From an uncultured Bacteroidales bacterium (GTDB lineage Bacteria; Bacteroidota; Bacteroidia; Bacteroidales; Paludibacteraceae): 64,000 nucleotides of DNA. The stretch lies in assembly GCA_934716995.1 (NCBI GenBank), contig CAKUYO010000003.1:62001-126000 (forward strand). Direction: 5' to 3'. Position numbers and translations under genes: made by a program. The notes beneath the pieces are model-generated. The model had not been told where the DNA came from. It made no database searches and saw only the letters and a list, made by a program, of their open reading frames with translations. Of the stretch, positions 51,081 to 58,369 are shown in pieces. Within the stretch, counting starts at the first letter, position 1. Every line of letters begins with the position of its first letter.

Positions 51081-51695
51081 ATGTATATAGCCATTGCAGG
51101 AAATATCGGTGCAGGAAAAACCACGCTGACAAAGATGTTGGCGAAACACTACGGGTGGGAGCCGCGCTTTGAGAGCGTGCGGTTTAACCCGTATCTGGAG
51201 GACTACTATACGGATATTCCGCGGTGGTCGTTCTGCTTAGAGACCTATTTTTTGAAAGAGCGCTTCAAGGATATGCTCGCCATACAGCAAACGGAACAGA
51301 CCATCGTGCAAGACCGCAGCATATTCGAGGGAGTGTATGTGTTTGTAGCGAACAACTATCGTAGAGGCGACCTATCGGAGCGGGATTATAACACGTATAT
51401 GGAGTTGTTCGAGTTGATGAAACTGAAGATGAAACGCCCCGATATGATGATCTACCTGCGCAAGTCGGTGCCGAGCCTGATCGCCCAAATACAGAAACGC
51501 GGTCGGGACTACGAGAAAGGTATGCAGATAGACTACCTGAAAGACCTGAACGAGCGGTACGAGGACTTTATCTACCGGCTATACGACGGCAAAGTGTTGG
51601 TGATAGAGTCCGACGAACTGGACTTTGAGCATCGGGCGGAGGATTTCCGATATATCGTGGACAAGATCGATGCGCAGTTGTTCGGACTATTTTGA
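51081..51695 (+). CDS. Deoxynucleoside kinase, first copy
   Basis: This kinase phosphorylates deoxynucleosides for DNA precursor salvage. The 204-residue protein has the P-loop GNIGAGKTTL, the catalytic DRSIFEG motif, and RPDMMIYLRKSVPSLIAQIQ near the substrate lid. It is followed 52 bases later by a close relative, an arrangement known in Bacteroidetes and Lactobacillus where the two can differ in base preference. Which base each prefers cannot be read here. Confidence 0.94.
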   Translation: MYIAIAGNIGAGKTTLTKMLAKHYGWEPRFESVRFNPYLEDYYTDIPRWSFCLETYFLKERFKDMLAIQQTEQTIVQDRSIFEGVYVFVANNYRRGDLSERDYNTYMELFELMKLKMKRPDMMIYLRKSVPSLIAQIQKRGRDYEKGMQIDYLKDLNERYEDFIYRLYDGKVLVIESDELDFEHRAEDFRYIVDKIDAQLFGLF

Positions 51696-51747
51696 TACTT
51701 TTCCACCGGGAAGAGGACTATAACAAGAAACACTAAATCACAAAGAT

Positions 51748-52395
51748 ATGCATATAGCGATTGCAGGAAATATCGGTTGCGGCAAGACAACCTTGACAAA
51801 GATGCTGGCGAAACACTACGGTTGGAAACCCGCATTCGAGACGGTGGAGTTTAATCCCTACTTAGAGGATTTCTATGCCGATATGAAGCGTTGGTCGTTC
51901 AACCTGCAGATATTCTTCCTGAACAAACGTTTCAAGGATGTAGTGGAGATCGGTAAATCGAATGACTACATCATTCAAGACCGTACCATCTATGAAGATG
52001 CGCGTATCTTTGCACCGAACCTGCACGACCAAGGGTTTATGTCCGACCGCGACTTTGACAACTATCAGGACTTGTTCGACTTGATGATGTCGCTCGTGAA
52101 GATGCCCGACCTGATGATTTATATCCGTGCGTCGATTCCGACCCTTGTGGCGCAGATACAGAAGCGCGGGCGTGCGTATGAGGCAAGTATGCGTATTGAC
52201 TACCTGCAGGGACTGAACGACAAATACGAAAAATGGATCAGTGAATACAAAGGCAAACTGCTGATTGTGGATGGCGACAATGTGAAGTTCGGCGAGAACC
52301 CCGACGATTTCCGCAAGATAACCGACCAGATAGATGCCGAGTTGTTCGGTCTGTTCCCCTTTGAGACAACCGACGAGGTAGGGAAAGAGATCTGA
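51748..52395 (+). CDS. Deoxynucleoside kinase, second copy
   Basis: This 215-residue protein has the P-loop GNIGCGKTTL, the DRTIYED motif and MPDLMIYIRASIPTLVAQIQ, closely parallel to the preceding gene along the whole length, so it arose by tandem duplication. Differences such as SIFEG versus TIYED near the active site suggest different substrates. The two may act as a heterodimer. Confidence 0.94.
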   Translation: MHIAIAGNIGCGKTTLTKMLAKHYGWKPAFETVEFNPYLEDFYADMKRWSFNLQIFFLNKRFKDVVEIGKSNDYIIQDRTIYEDARIFAPNLHDQGFMSDRDFDNYQDLFDLMMSLVKMPDLMIYIRASIPTLVAQIQKRGRAYEASMRIDYLQGLNDKYEKWISEYKGKLLIVDGDNVKFGENPDDFRKITDQIDAELFGLFPFETTDEVGKEI

Positions 52396-52399
52396 TGTA

Positions 52400-52428
52400 A
52401 TGCATAATGCATAATGCACAATGCGTAA
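52400..52428. repeat. CAATGCATAATG repeat at the start of the recombinase gene
   Basis: AATGCATAATGCATAATGC units lie in the 11-base gap after the kinase stop and run into the recombinase frame. Confidence 0.7.
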
Positions 52429-53345
52429 TTAGGGTGATTCAGAAGTTTCTGGACTATATTGCCATCGAGAAAAAATACTCGCAGCACACCGTGAAGGCGT
52501 ATCACGATGATCTGCGAGATTTTTGTAAGTACCTGGGGCTACAGGATATATCGGAGTTCAATCCGCAGTTGGTGGACGAGAGCGATGTGAAAGGTTGGCT
52601 GCTGCATTTGGCGGAAGAGAAGCACAATCGTCCCCGCAGCCTACGCAGAAAACTGACCAGTGTGCATAGCCTGTATCATTTTCTGCTCTCGTTGAACCTG
52701 GTAAAGCGTGATATTACACGCCGCGTGGTGCCACCGAAAGTGGACAAGCCGCTGCCTGTCTTTTTCAAGCCCGCCGAGATGGAGCATGCCACGGAGATGG
52801 ATGATGCAGCGGACGATTTCGAGTCGATACGCAACTGCCTGATTATCGAAATGCTGTATCAGACGGGTATGCGTGAGGCGGAGATAGTGGGACTGAAAGA
52901 TACGGATGTCGATTTGGGGCAACAGCAGATACGCGTGTTCGGTAAAAGAAAGAAAGAGCGGGTGGTGCCTATCGGAGAAGCACTTATCAAGCAGATACGC
53001 ACGTACTTGGACGCACGGGCAGAACTGTTAAACGGTTTTCCGTCGCCGGCGTTTCTGGTGCGCAAGATGCGACGGGACGGAAGCATTGCGCCGATGAGTA
53101 CGGATTTGCTGTATTCGATTGTGCGGCGGCGTATGGGGGAGGTGAGCACGCTCAAGAAACATTCGCCGCACGTGCTGCGCCACACGTTTGCCACCACCAT
53201 GCTCAACAATGGGGCGGACATACGCACCATACAAGCCCTCCTGGGACACTCCAGCCTCTCCACGACCCAGATCTACACCCACACCACCTTCGAGCAAGTG
53301 AAAGAGGAATACGATGCCGCCCACCCGAGAGCAAAGAAGAAATGA
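52407..53345 (+). CDS. Tyrosine recombinase, XerC/XerD type
   Basis: Xer recombinases resolve chromosome dimers at dif. The 312-residue protein has an N-terminal SAM-like core-binding domain (KFLDYIAIEKKYSQHTVKAY) and the catalytic residues Arg (YQTGMREAE), His-x-x-Arg (SPHVLRHTFATT), His (LGHSSLSTTQ) and Tyr (IYTHTT). The ATG at 52407 lies in a spacer repeat and gives MHNAQCVIRV; a GTG at 52434 (MIQKFLDYI) looks like the ancestral start. Which of XerC or XerD it is, or whether it serves another element, is not decided by the sequence. Confidence 0.92.
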   Translation: MHNAQCVIRVIQKFLDYIAIEKKYSQHTVKAYHDDLRDFCKYLGLQDISEFNPQLVDESDVKGWLLHLAEEKHNRPRSLRRKLTSVHSLYHFLLSLNLVKRDITRRVVPPKVDKPLPVFFKPAEMEHATEMDDAADDFESIRNCLIIEMLYQTGMREAEIVGLKDTDVDLGQQQIRVFGKRKKERVVPIGEALIKQIRTYLDARAELLNGFPSPAFLVRKMRRDGSIAPMSTDLLYSIVRRRMGEVSTLKKHSPHVLRHTFATTMLNNGADIRTIQALLGHSSLSTTQIYTHTTFEQVKEEYDAAHPRAKKK

Positions 53346-53371
53346 TTTGTAAGTGTGTAAATTTGTAAATA
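53344..53371. repeat. TTTGTAAGTGTGTAAA repeat
   Basis: Spacer units of the family TTTGTAAATGTG start at the recombinase stop codon. Confidence 0.7.
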
Positions 53372-53418
53372 AGTTTGATCGGATAAGTCATTTCTAACGA
53401 GATAGAGCCGCATAAAAA

Positions 53419-53451
53419 GATACAGATTTGTCTTTCAGGACAATCTGTATC
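53419..53451 (-). terminator. Terminator of the LRR gene
   Basis: The hairpin GATACAGATT/AATCTGTATC with a T run on the minus strand lies 18 bases past the stop at 53469. Confidence 0.75.
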
Positions 53452-53468
53452 CATACAAAAAGCGGTAC

Positions 53469-54773
53469 TTATTTTATTTCGATACCTGTGGTCGTATACA
53501 CTCGGTCTCCACGTTGTATCACTATCTGTCCATTACGGATATACTTTCTCACCACAATATTATTATATGCGGAGATGTTATCTATTGCTGTGGAATTATT
53601 GGTCGTAAATTCTCCTTTATAGGTGTTCAAAACCTTATTATTCCAATCTCTTGCAACAATTTGGTATGAATAGTATGCATCTAACTCCAATCCCGTTATG
53701 GTAAATCGGTAGCCGTCTGTAGTCAGTTCCGCAGCCGGTGTATGTCTTTCACCATTGCGTGCTGGAGCAAAAGCAATACTTGCCAGTTGTCCCTCACCAT
53801 TAAAAATCAGCGTACAGAATGTGGTATCTCCTTTATTGATAGTCAAAGTATAACTGTCCGCCTCACTATTGGCAGGCCAAGTAAAGACCGCGTTATTACC
53901 GGAAGGACGTACCGACAAGTTTCCGTTAGTGGTATTTTCTGCTTCTATTGGCATAATGTTAAAACGTCCCCAATAGTCATATATTTTATATCTCTTTACA
54001 GCCCCAACCGGTACGTGCAGTTCAGCATTGCTACTAACATCTGCAAAAGTATTCGCCTCAATAGTGGGTGCGATATCAGCATAGCAGGTTATTGAATATA
54101 TACGAGGACATTCGGCAAAGGCATTTTCTCCCATTTTCTCTATCCATGCTCCTAATACTAATTCCTCTACATACTCACAATTTTGAAATGCCGATGCACC
54201 TATCTCTTTGATAGTATGTGGAATTGAAATTGTTGTAAAATAAGATCTATCCCTAAACGCATTGACACCGATTTTAGTAACACTTTGGGGAATTTTTGTA
54301 TTTTTACACCCCACTATTAGTGTATTTGTTTTTGTTTCAATAATAGCGTTACTATTGTCTCTACTATCATAAATTGCATTCCCTTGTTCTACAAAAATAG
54401 AATCAAGATTAGAACAACCATTAAATGCATCTGATTTTATATCTGTTATCGTCTTAGGAATTGTTATTGCAGAAGGAGTGCAATAAGGAACCTTTTCTTT
54501 TCTTTCATTGTAATAATAACCTGTTGTGATATTATAAATGGCAGTCACATCATTATAACCATAAGTTTTTAGTTCTTTTAGTGAAGGTTGTATATTTACA
54601 CTTGAAGGATATGTTCCATCATTATTAGGTAAAATACCTAATACTCCTATAGGACTGTCCACAGATGTTTGACCATATATAACATTTCCACTTCGAACAA
54701 CTATTGGCGCACCTGCAAAGGATACTAATGATATTGATAATACTATCAATAATAAAAAGAGTTTGTTTTTCAT
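53469..54773 (-). CDS. BspA-type leucine-rich-repeat surface protein
   Basis: This 434-residue protein has a signal peptide (MKNKLFLLLIVLSISLVSFA), several BspA/LRR_5-type repeats (ITDIKSDAFNGCSNLDSI, VTKIGVNAFRDRSYFTTI, IKEIGASAFQNCEYVEEL), and a fibronectin-like domain near residues 290-390. The end RKYIRNGQIVIQRGDRVYTTT plus five residues matches the shared C-terminal motif. BspA-type proteins mediate adhesion. The coding sequence is more AT-rich than its neighbours, which could mean a different origin. Confidence 0.88.
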   Translation of the reverse strand: MKNKLFLLLIVLSISLVSFAGAPIVVRSGNVIYGQTSVDSPIGVLGILPNNDGTYPSSVNIQPSLKELKTYGYNDVTAIYNITTGYYYNERKEKVPYCTPSAITIPKTITDIKSDAFNGCSNLDSIFVEQGNAIYDSRDNSNAIIETKTNTLIVGCKNTKIPQSVTKIGVNAFRDRSYFTTISIPHTIKEIGASAFQNCEYVEELVLGAWIEKMGENAFAECPRIYSITCYADIAPTIEANTFADVSSNAELHVPVGAVKRYKIYDYWGRFNIMPIEAENTTNGNLSVRPSGNNAVFTWPANSEADSYTLTINKGDTTFCTLIFNGEGQLASIAFAPARNGERHTPAAELTTDGYRFTITGLELDAYYSYQIVARDWNNKVLNTYKGEFTTNNSTAIDNISAYNNIVVRKYIRNGQIVIQRGDRVYTTTGIEIK

Positions 54774-54892
54774 ATTTTCGTAAAATTAGCGAAACACAAG
54801 GTGACCTCTAAGATAAAGACTTAAGGTTATCTTGTATTTACATAGTTATAAACTAATGAATGTAATCACAATCTGGTCTTCTAATTAGAGCA

Positions 54893-55177
54893 TTAGAATA
54901 TAATTTGAAAAACAAGGTGTTCAACACAACGACTGTTAGAATTAACTCTTGAGTTTTGTTCAATAACAACATAATCAGTTTTAACACTGACTCCATCAAG
55001 TTCTAAGGAATTGATGAACTCGCAAGTTTCATTCATTAGTTGCTTTGCCGTGCCATAGTAGTGGGGCTGACAGCAAACCGTAAGGAGTGAACATGGTTTA
55101 CCCTTGAATAATTCTTTGCTAATTTCTTGATTAGCACTCCAGCCTTGGGCTGTTCTTGTAATTTGTAATTGTAACAT
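54893..55177 (-). CDS. Small protein of unknown function
   Basis: From the ATG at 55177 the 94-residue frame reads MLQLQITRTAQGWSANQEIS and continues with PCSLLTVCCQPHYYGTAKQL and a Val/Glu-rich end. I do not recognise a family with certainty. The composition looks coding (three clustered cysteines, balanced charges). It lies 73 bases after a strong terminator and may be the target of the structured RNA upstream. Confidence 0.45.
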   Translation of the reverse strand: MLQLQITRTAQGWSANQEISKELFKGKPCSLLTVCCQPHYYGTAKQLMNETCEFINSLELDGVSVKTDYVVIEQNSRVNSNSRCVEHLVFQIIF

Positions 55178-55250
55178 AAAAAAATATAGTTTTTTCCGAT
55201 GCACGAACTCCAGACACATAGGGGATTATAAAATGATACATACAGACATA

Positions 55251-55288
55251 CAAAAAGCGTGGAGTTCGATTTGTTGCCGACTCCACGT
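55251..55288 (-). terminator. Terminator-like hairpin at the end of the RNA candidate
   Basis: CGTGGAGT/AACTCCACG stem followed by TTTTT on the minus strand. Confidence 0.65.
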
Positions 55289-55690
55289 ATTGAGGCTCTC
55301 GCATTGCCCATCGTCAAAAGAATCGGCAACGCGAAACCCACGCTAATACAAGAAACTAACCCGTTGTGTTTATCCCCAATACAGGTGCGATTATACACCT
55401 GACATATCTGAACACCCTACTTGTGTCCATCTGGTACGGATACACACAGGTGTTCCCATAAAGGAACGACCAAACGAGCAGAATACTTACATTCCGCGGG
55501 CGTCAATCGTTGCAGCATTCTGTTGACGATAGAAACTTGCGAGATTTCAATACATCAGAATACAGCGCCAAATAACGCCTTATAACTATGTCTGCAAAAC
55601 CCGCTCGGTAAATATCTGCTCGTTATCAACCGGTTACCAGCAATGGTAAAAGGTCATCTCACGAAAATGCAGACACACTCTGTGGGTTTC
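55251..55690 (-). ncRNA. Candidate structured RNA or attenuator leader
   Basis: A TATCTTTG box at 55697-55704 (minus strand) starts about 440 bases without a convincing gene but with several strong stems: GGAACACC/GGGTGTTC with an inner TGTGT/ACACA, CAGGTG/CACCTG, GCGTTGCC/GGGCAATGC, and a terminal GTGGAGT/ACTCCAC stem followed by TTTTTG (55251-55288). The small gene at 54893-55177 follows on the same strand, so the RNA may be an independent transcript or an attenuator. It does not look like tmRNA or RNase P RNA. Confidence 0.45.
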
Positions 55691-55696
55691 GCTGTG

Positions 55697-55704
55697 CAAA
55701 GATA
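55697..55704 (-). promoter_or_regulatory. -7 promoter box (TATCTTTG) for the RNA candidate
   Basis: TATCTTTG on the minus strand, with no coding start within 300 bases downstream. Confidence 0.5.
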
Positions 55705-55740
55705 CGATAAAGTTTTAATTTATGCAAATAAAAGTTTCTA

Positions 55741-55783
55741 CTGACATAATCTGACAATTTTAACATATTATGTCAGTAAAAGA
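55741..55783. repeat. Palindrome TGACATAAT/ATTATGTCA
   Basis: ACTGACATAAT and ATTATGTCAGT arms around a 16-base loop lie just upstream of the AAA ATPase unit; related in design to the palindromes that flank it. Confidence 0.6.
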
Positions 55784-55822
55784 AATATAATGACTAAATT
55801 TGCATAATTAAAAGATTATTAG

Positions 55823-55830
55823 TATTTTTG
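55823..55830 (+). promoter_or_regulatory. -7 promoter box (TATTTTTG) for the AAA ATPase gene
   Basis: TATTTTTG matches TAnnTTTG and lies 97 bases before the ATG, outside the left palindrome, which would therefore be transcribed in the mRNA leader. Confidence 0.5.
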
Positions 55831-55870
55831 CGGCATATTTTAATTAGCAAATAGAAGATACAAACTATAG

Positions 55871-55911
55871 CTATTGACAAAAGTATGATTTTTTCAAGAT
55901 TTTGTCAATAG
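55871..55911. repeat. Left palindrome of the AAA ATPase unit
   Basis: CTATTGACAAAA and ATTTTGTCAATAG form inverted arms around a 16-base spacer, ending 16 bases before the ATPase start. Confidence 0.75.
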
Positions 55912-55927
55912 AAAAAAAGACAGGACT

Positions 55928-57142
55928 ATGATGGTTACACGCACACATTATCTGCAACAACTGCAGGCACTGAAAGATCAACATATGATAAAGGTGATTA
56001 CCGGTATCCGACGCTGTGGCAAGTCGTCGCTGATGCAGGCATACCAGCAAATGCTTCTTGAGCAGGGAGTGAACGAAAAACAAATCATATCCGTTAATTT
56101 CGAGGAACGCCAGCATAGTGAATACGAGCGTTGGCAGGATGCTTACGATGCCATTGCCGCACATATCAACAAGACGAAACAAACTTACGTTTTTTTGGAC
56201 GAGGTACAACAGGTGCCGCAGTTTGAGAAACTGATAGACGCATTGTTTGTTCTGCCCGATGTAGATTTATACGTTACCGGTTCGAATGCCTATTTGCTTT
56301 CCAGCGAGTTAGCCACTTTGTTATCCGGACGGTACATAGCCTTGCACCTGCATCCATTCTCGTTTGCGGAATACGTATCGGCATTCCCCGAAGAACGCAA
56401 CACTGATCGCCTGTTCCGTCAATATCTTAACTCTTCGTGCTTTCCCGAAGCCGTTAATTTGCAACGCAGTGCGCCCGATATGGTGAATACCTATTTGCGC
56501 TCCTTATACGATACAGTTGTAACCAAAGATATTATCCGGCACTATCAGTTGCGGAAAGGGAATCAGTTGCAAAACATTATTCCGTTTATTTATGATAGTA
56601 TCGGAAGTGTGGTGTCTGCCAACAATATCGCTGCGGAACTATCAACCACCCACAAACTGTCTCACAATACCGTACAAAAGATGTTGGATTATCTCAGTAT
56701 GTCGTATCTGACTTATCCTGTCCGGCTGTTTAACATCAAAGGCAAACGACTATTGCGCAATAATTACAAGTATTATGTAGTAGATCTCGGTTTGCGTAAT
56801 ATCTTGCAAACCAATCGATATGATGCCGATTTAGGGCACAAGTTGGAGAATGTCGTCTATTTTGAACTGCTACGCAGGGGAGGTGAGGTGTATGCGGGAA
56901 AATCCGATACGGGTGAGGTTGATTTTGTAGTAAAACACCCCAATGGGCAAATGGCATACTATCAAGTGGCATTTACGGTAAGCGACGAAAAGACGCTGCA
57001 ACGTGAACTATCCTCGTTGGTACGTATCCGCGATGCATATCCGAAATATCTATTGACACTTGATTACGATACAACCGTTATTCAAGGGGTGCAAAAAGTC
57101 AATGCTGTGGACTGGCTGTTGGACAGGGAAAGTCCCTATTGA
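55928..57142 (+). CDS. AAA family ATPase of the DUF4143 type
   Basis: This 404-residue protein has Walker A GIRRCGKSS, Walker B YVFLDEVQQV, the sensor region VTGSNAYLLSSELATLLSGRY, and a C-terminal DUF4143-type domain with a nuclease-like core (GHKLENVVYFELLRRGG, GEVDFVV, YYQVAFT). The family is common in bacteria and archaea and its role is not settled. It is flanked by two copies of a CTATTGACAAAA palindrome, and its stop codon lies inside the right copy. Composition is more AT-rich than the surrounding genes. Confidence 0.92.
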   Translation: MMVTRTHYLQQLQALKDQHMIKVITGIRRCGKSSLMQAYQQMLLEQGVNEKQIISVNFEERQHSEYERWQDAYDAIAAHINKTKQTYVFLDEVQQVPQFEKLIDALFVLPDVDLYVTGSNAYLLSSELATLLSGRYIALHLHPFSFAEYVSAFPEERNTDRLFRQYLNSSCFPEAVNLQRSAPDMVNTYLRSLYDTVVTKDIIRHYQLRKGNQLQNIIPFIYDSIGSVVSANNIAAELSTTHKLSHNTVQKMLDYLSMSYLTYPVRLFNIKGKRLLRNNYKYYVVDLGLRNILQTNRYDADLGHKLENVVYFELLRRGGEVYAGKSDTGEVDFVVKHPNGQMAYYQVAFTVSDEKTLQRELSSLVRIRDAYPKYLLTLDYDTTVIQGVQKVNAVDWLLDRESPY

Positions 57143-57177
57143 CAAAATCGGGCAAAATCCCGAATTTTGTCAATAGG
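57135..57177. repeat. Right palindrome of the AAA ATPase unit
   Basis: CCTATTGACAAAAT and ATTTTGTCAATAGG arms with an inner CGGG/CCCG stem; the gene's TGA stop is part of the left arm. It shares the outer arms with 55871-55911. Confidence 0.8.
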
Positions 57178-57253
57178 AGAGGATGAGGGTTGAAAAAGCA
57201 AGCAGATGACCGATACAGAAAAGGTAAGGCACACCTATCCACCTTACTTTGCA

Positions 57254-57291
57254 ATACACAATGCACAATGCGTAATGCACAATGCATAATG
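57254..57291. repeat. CAATGCACAATGCGTAATGC repeat downstream of murI
   Basis: Five ACAATGC/TAATGC units lie just after the murI stop codon on its downstream side. Confidence 0.7.
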
Positions 57292-57299
57292 AATCTTTT

Positions 57300-58154
57300 T
57301 TACAGGGAGATATGGCGGGCTTGGACGGGGGAGGAGAGGAAGACGGAAGCGGAATCAGTGAACTTCTGTGCCGACTCGGTGGTCAGGTATTCGCACGTGC
57401 CGCCCGTAGTGAGGGCGTCGCGGATAGGCGTATGGCGCAAGAGATAATCGCGGAGAGACAGGGCAACAATGTCGCCTTGGGCAATGGACTGCGCTTGCGG
57501 ATAATGGACGGATAACCAGTTGTCAATCTTCGGCTTAAGCAGTGGATAATGGGTGCAGCCGAGAATGACGGTATCAACCAGCGGGTCTTGCGCGAACAAA
57601 GCGGACAGGTACTTGTCCACGAAATAGTCCGCCCCCTCGTGGAGGTGTTCGCCCGATTCGATAAGAGGCACCCACATCTGGCAGGCTTGTTGGGAAATGT
57701 GTAAATGTGTAAATGTGTAAATGTGTAAATTGTCCCAAACTTTTTGCAGTTCGATGGGGTAACTGAGGCTGTCGATGGTGCCTTGCGTACCGAGGATACC
57801 GATGTGTCCGTTGCGGGTACGGGAGATAACCTGCTCCACCGTCGGGCGGATTACCCCCAGCACATTCGGTATCTCCGTTCCACGGCGCAAGGCGGGCAGA
57901 TCGTGTTGCTGGATCGTACGGAGGGCTTTGGCACTGGCGGTGTTGCAAGCCAGAATGACCAGGGCGCAATCGTGCTGCAAGAGATAGTTGACCGCCTGCA
58001 GCGTATATTGGTAGATAACCTCAAAAGAGTGCGACCCGTACGGTGCACGGGCATTGTCGCCCAAGTAGATATAGTCGTACCCTGGGAGAAGGCGGCGGAT
58101 CTGCTCCAAGATAGTGAGACCGCCATAGCCGCTGTCGAAAATGCCGATTTTCAT
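57300..58154 (-). CDS. murI: Glutamate racemase, with an in-frame repeat
   Basis: MurI makes D-glutamate for peptidoglycan. The 284-residue protein has the N-terminal IGIFDSGYGGLTIL block and the two catalytic cysteines in LACNTASAKAL and LGCTHYPLL. Residues about 142-154 (HIYTFTHLHIS) are encoded by TTTGTAAATGTG units at 57695-57731 and replace a short variable segment just before QQACQMWVPLIE. The ATG at 58154 (MKIGIFDSG) was chosen; the promoter box at 58167-58174 is 13 bases upstream. Confidence 0.94.
   Translation of the reverse strand: MKIGIFDSGYGGLTILEQIRRLLPGYDYIYLGDNARAPYGSHSFEVIYQYTLQAVNYLLQHDCALVILACNTASAKALRTIQQHDLPALRRGTEIPNVLGVIRPTVEQVISRTRNGHIGILGTQGTIDSLSYPIELQKVWDNLHIYTFTHLHISQQACQMWVPLIESGEHLHEGADYFVDKYLSALFAQDPLVDTVILGCTHYPLLKPKIDNWLSVHYPQAQSIAQGDIVALSLRDYLLRHTPIRDALTTGGTCEYLTTESAQKFTDSASVFLSSPVQARHISL
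57695..57731. repeat. TTTGTAAATGTG repeat inside murI
   Basis: Nearly perfect AAATGTGT units in the coding sequence, same family as the spacers at 19156-19186 and 59499-59548, kept in frame. Confidence 0.8.
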
Positions 58155-58166
58155 TCGTTTGCACCG

Positions 58167-58174
58167 CAAAGGTA
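58167..58174 (-). promoter_or_regulatory. -7 promoter box (TACCTTTG) for murI
   Basis: TACCTTTG on the minus strand lies 13 bases before the murI ATG. Confidence 0.6.
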
Positions 58175-58257
58175 CGCAAAATTATCCGTTCGGAAAAGAA
58201 AAAGCGGCAAACGGCGGCATTTTTGGCAAATAATTTGCATATACAAGATAAAATGAG

Positions 58258-58265
58258 TAATTTTG
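58258..58265 (+). promoter_or_regulatory. -7 promoter box (TAATTTTG) for dnaN
   Basis: TAATTTTG lies about 105 bases before the dnaN ATG; the leader contains AATTGACCATTAATTATCC-like repeat units also seen near 38023-38045. Confidence 0.5.
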
Positions 58266-58369
58266 CAAACTAAAGGGAACGTTAATTCTTTGAGAGAATA
58301 TATAATTGACCATTAATTATCCGTATAATTATTCCCTAATAAATAGAAATCTAAAAAACTACGAGAGAT

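Noticed and set aside
52407..53345. Possible integrase of an integrated element
   Set aside because: Domain layout and length fit a housekeeping Xer recombinase; no attachment repeats, tRNA target or phage genes lie nearby.
55036..55398. Open frame of 120 codons within the structured-RNA candidate
   Set aside because: It crosses the terminator hairpin and overlaps the better frame at 54893-55177; composition is not protein-like, though a short leader peptide cannot be excluded.
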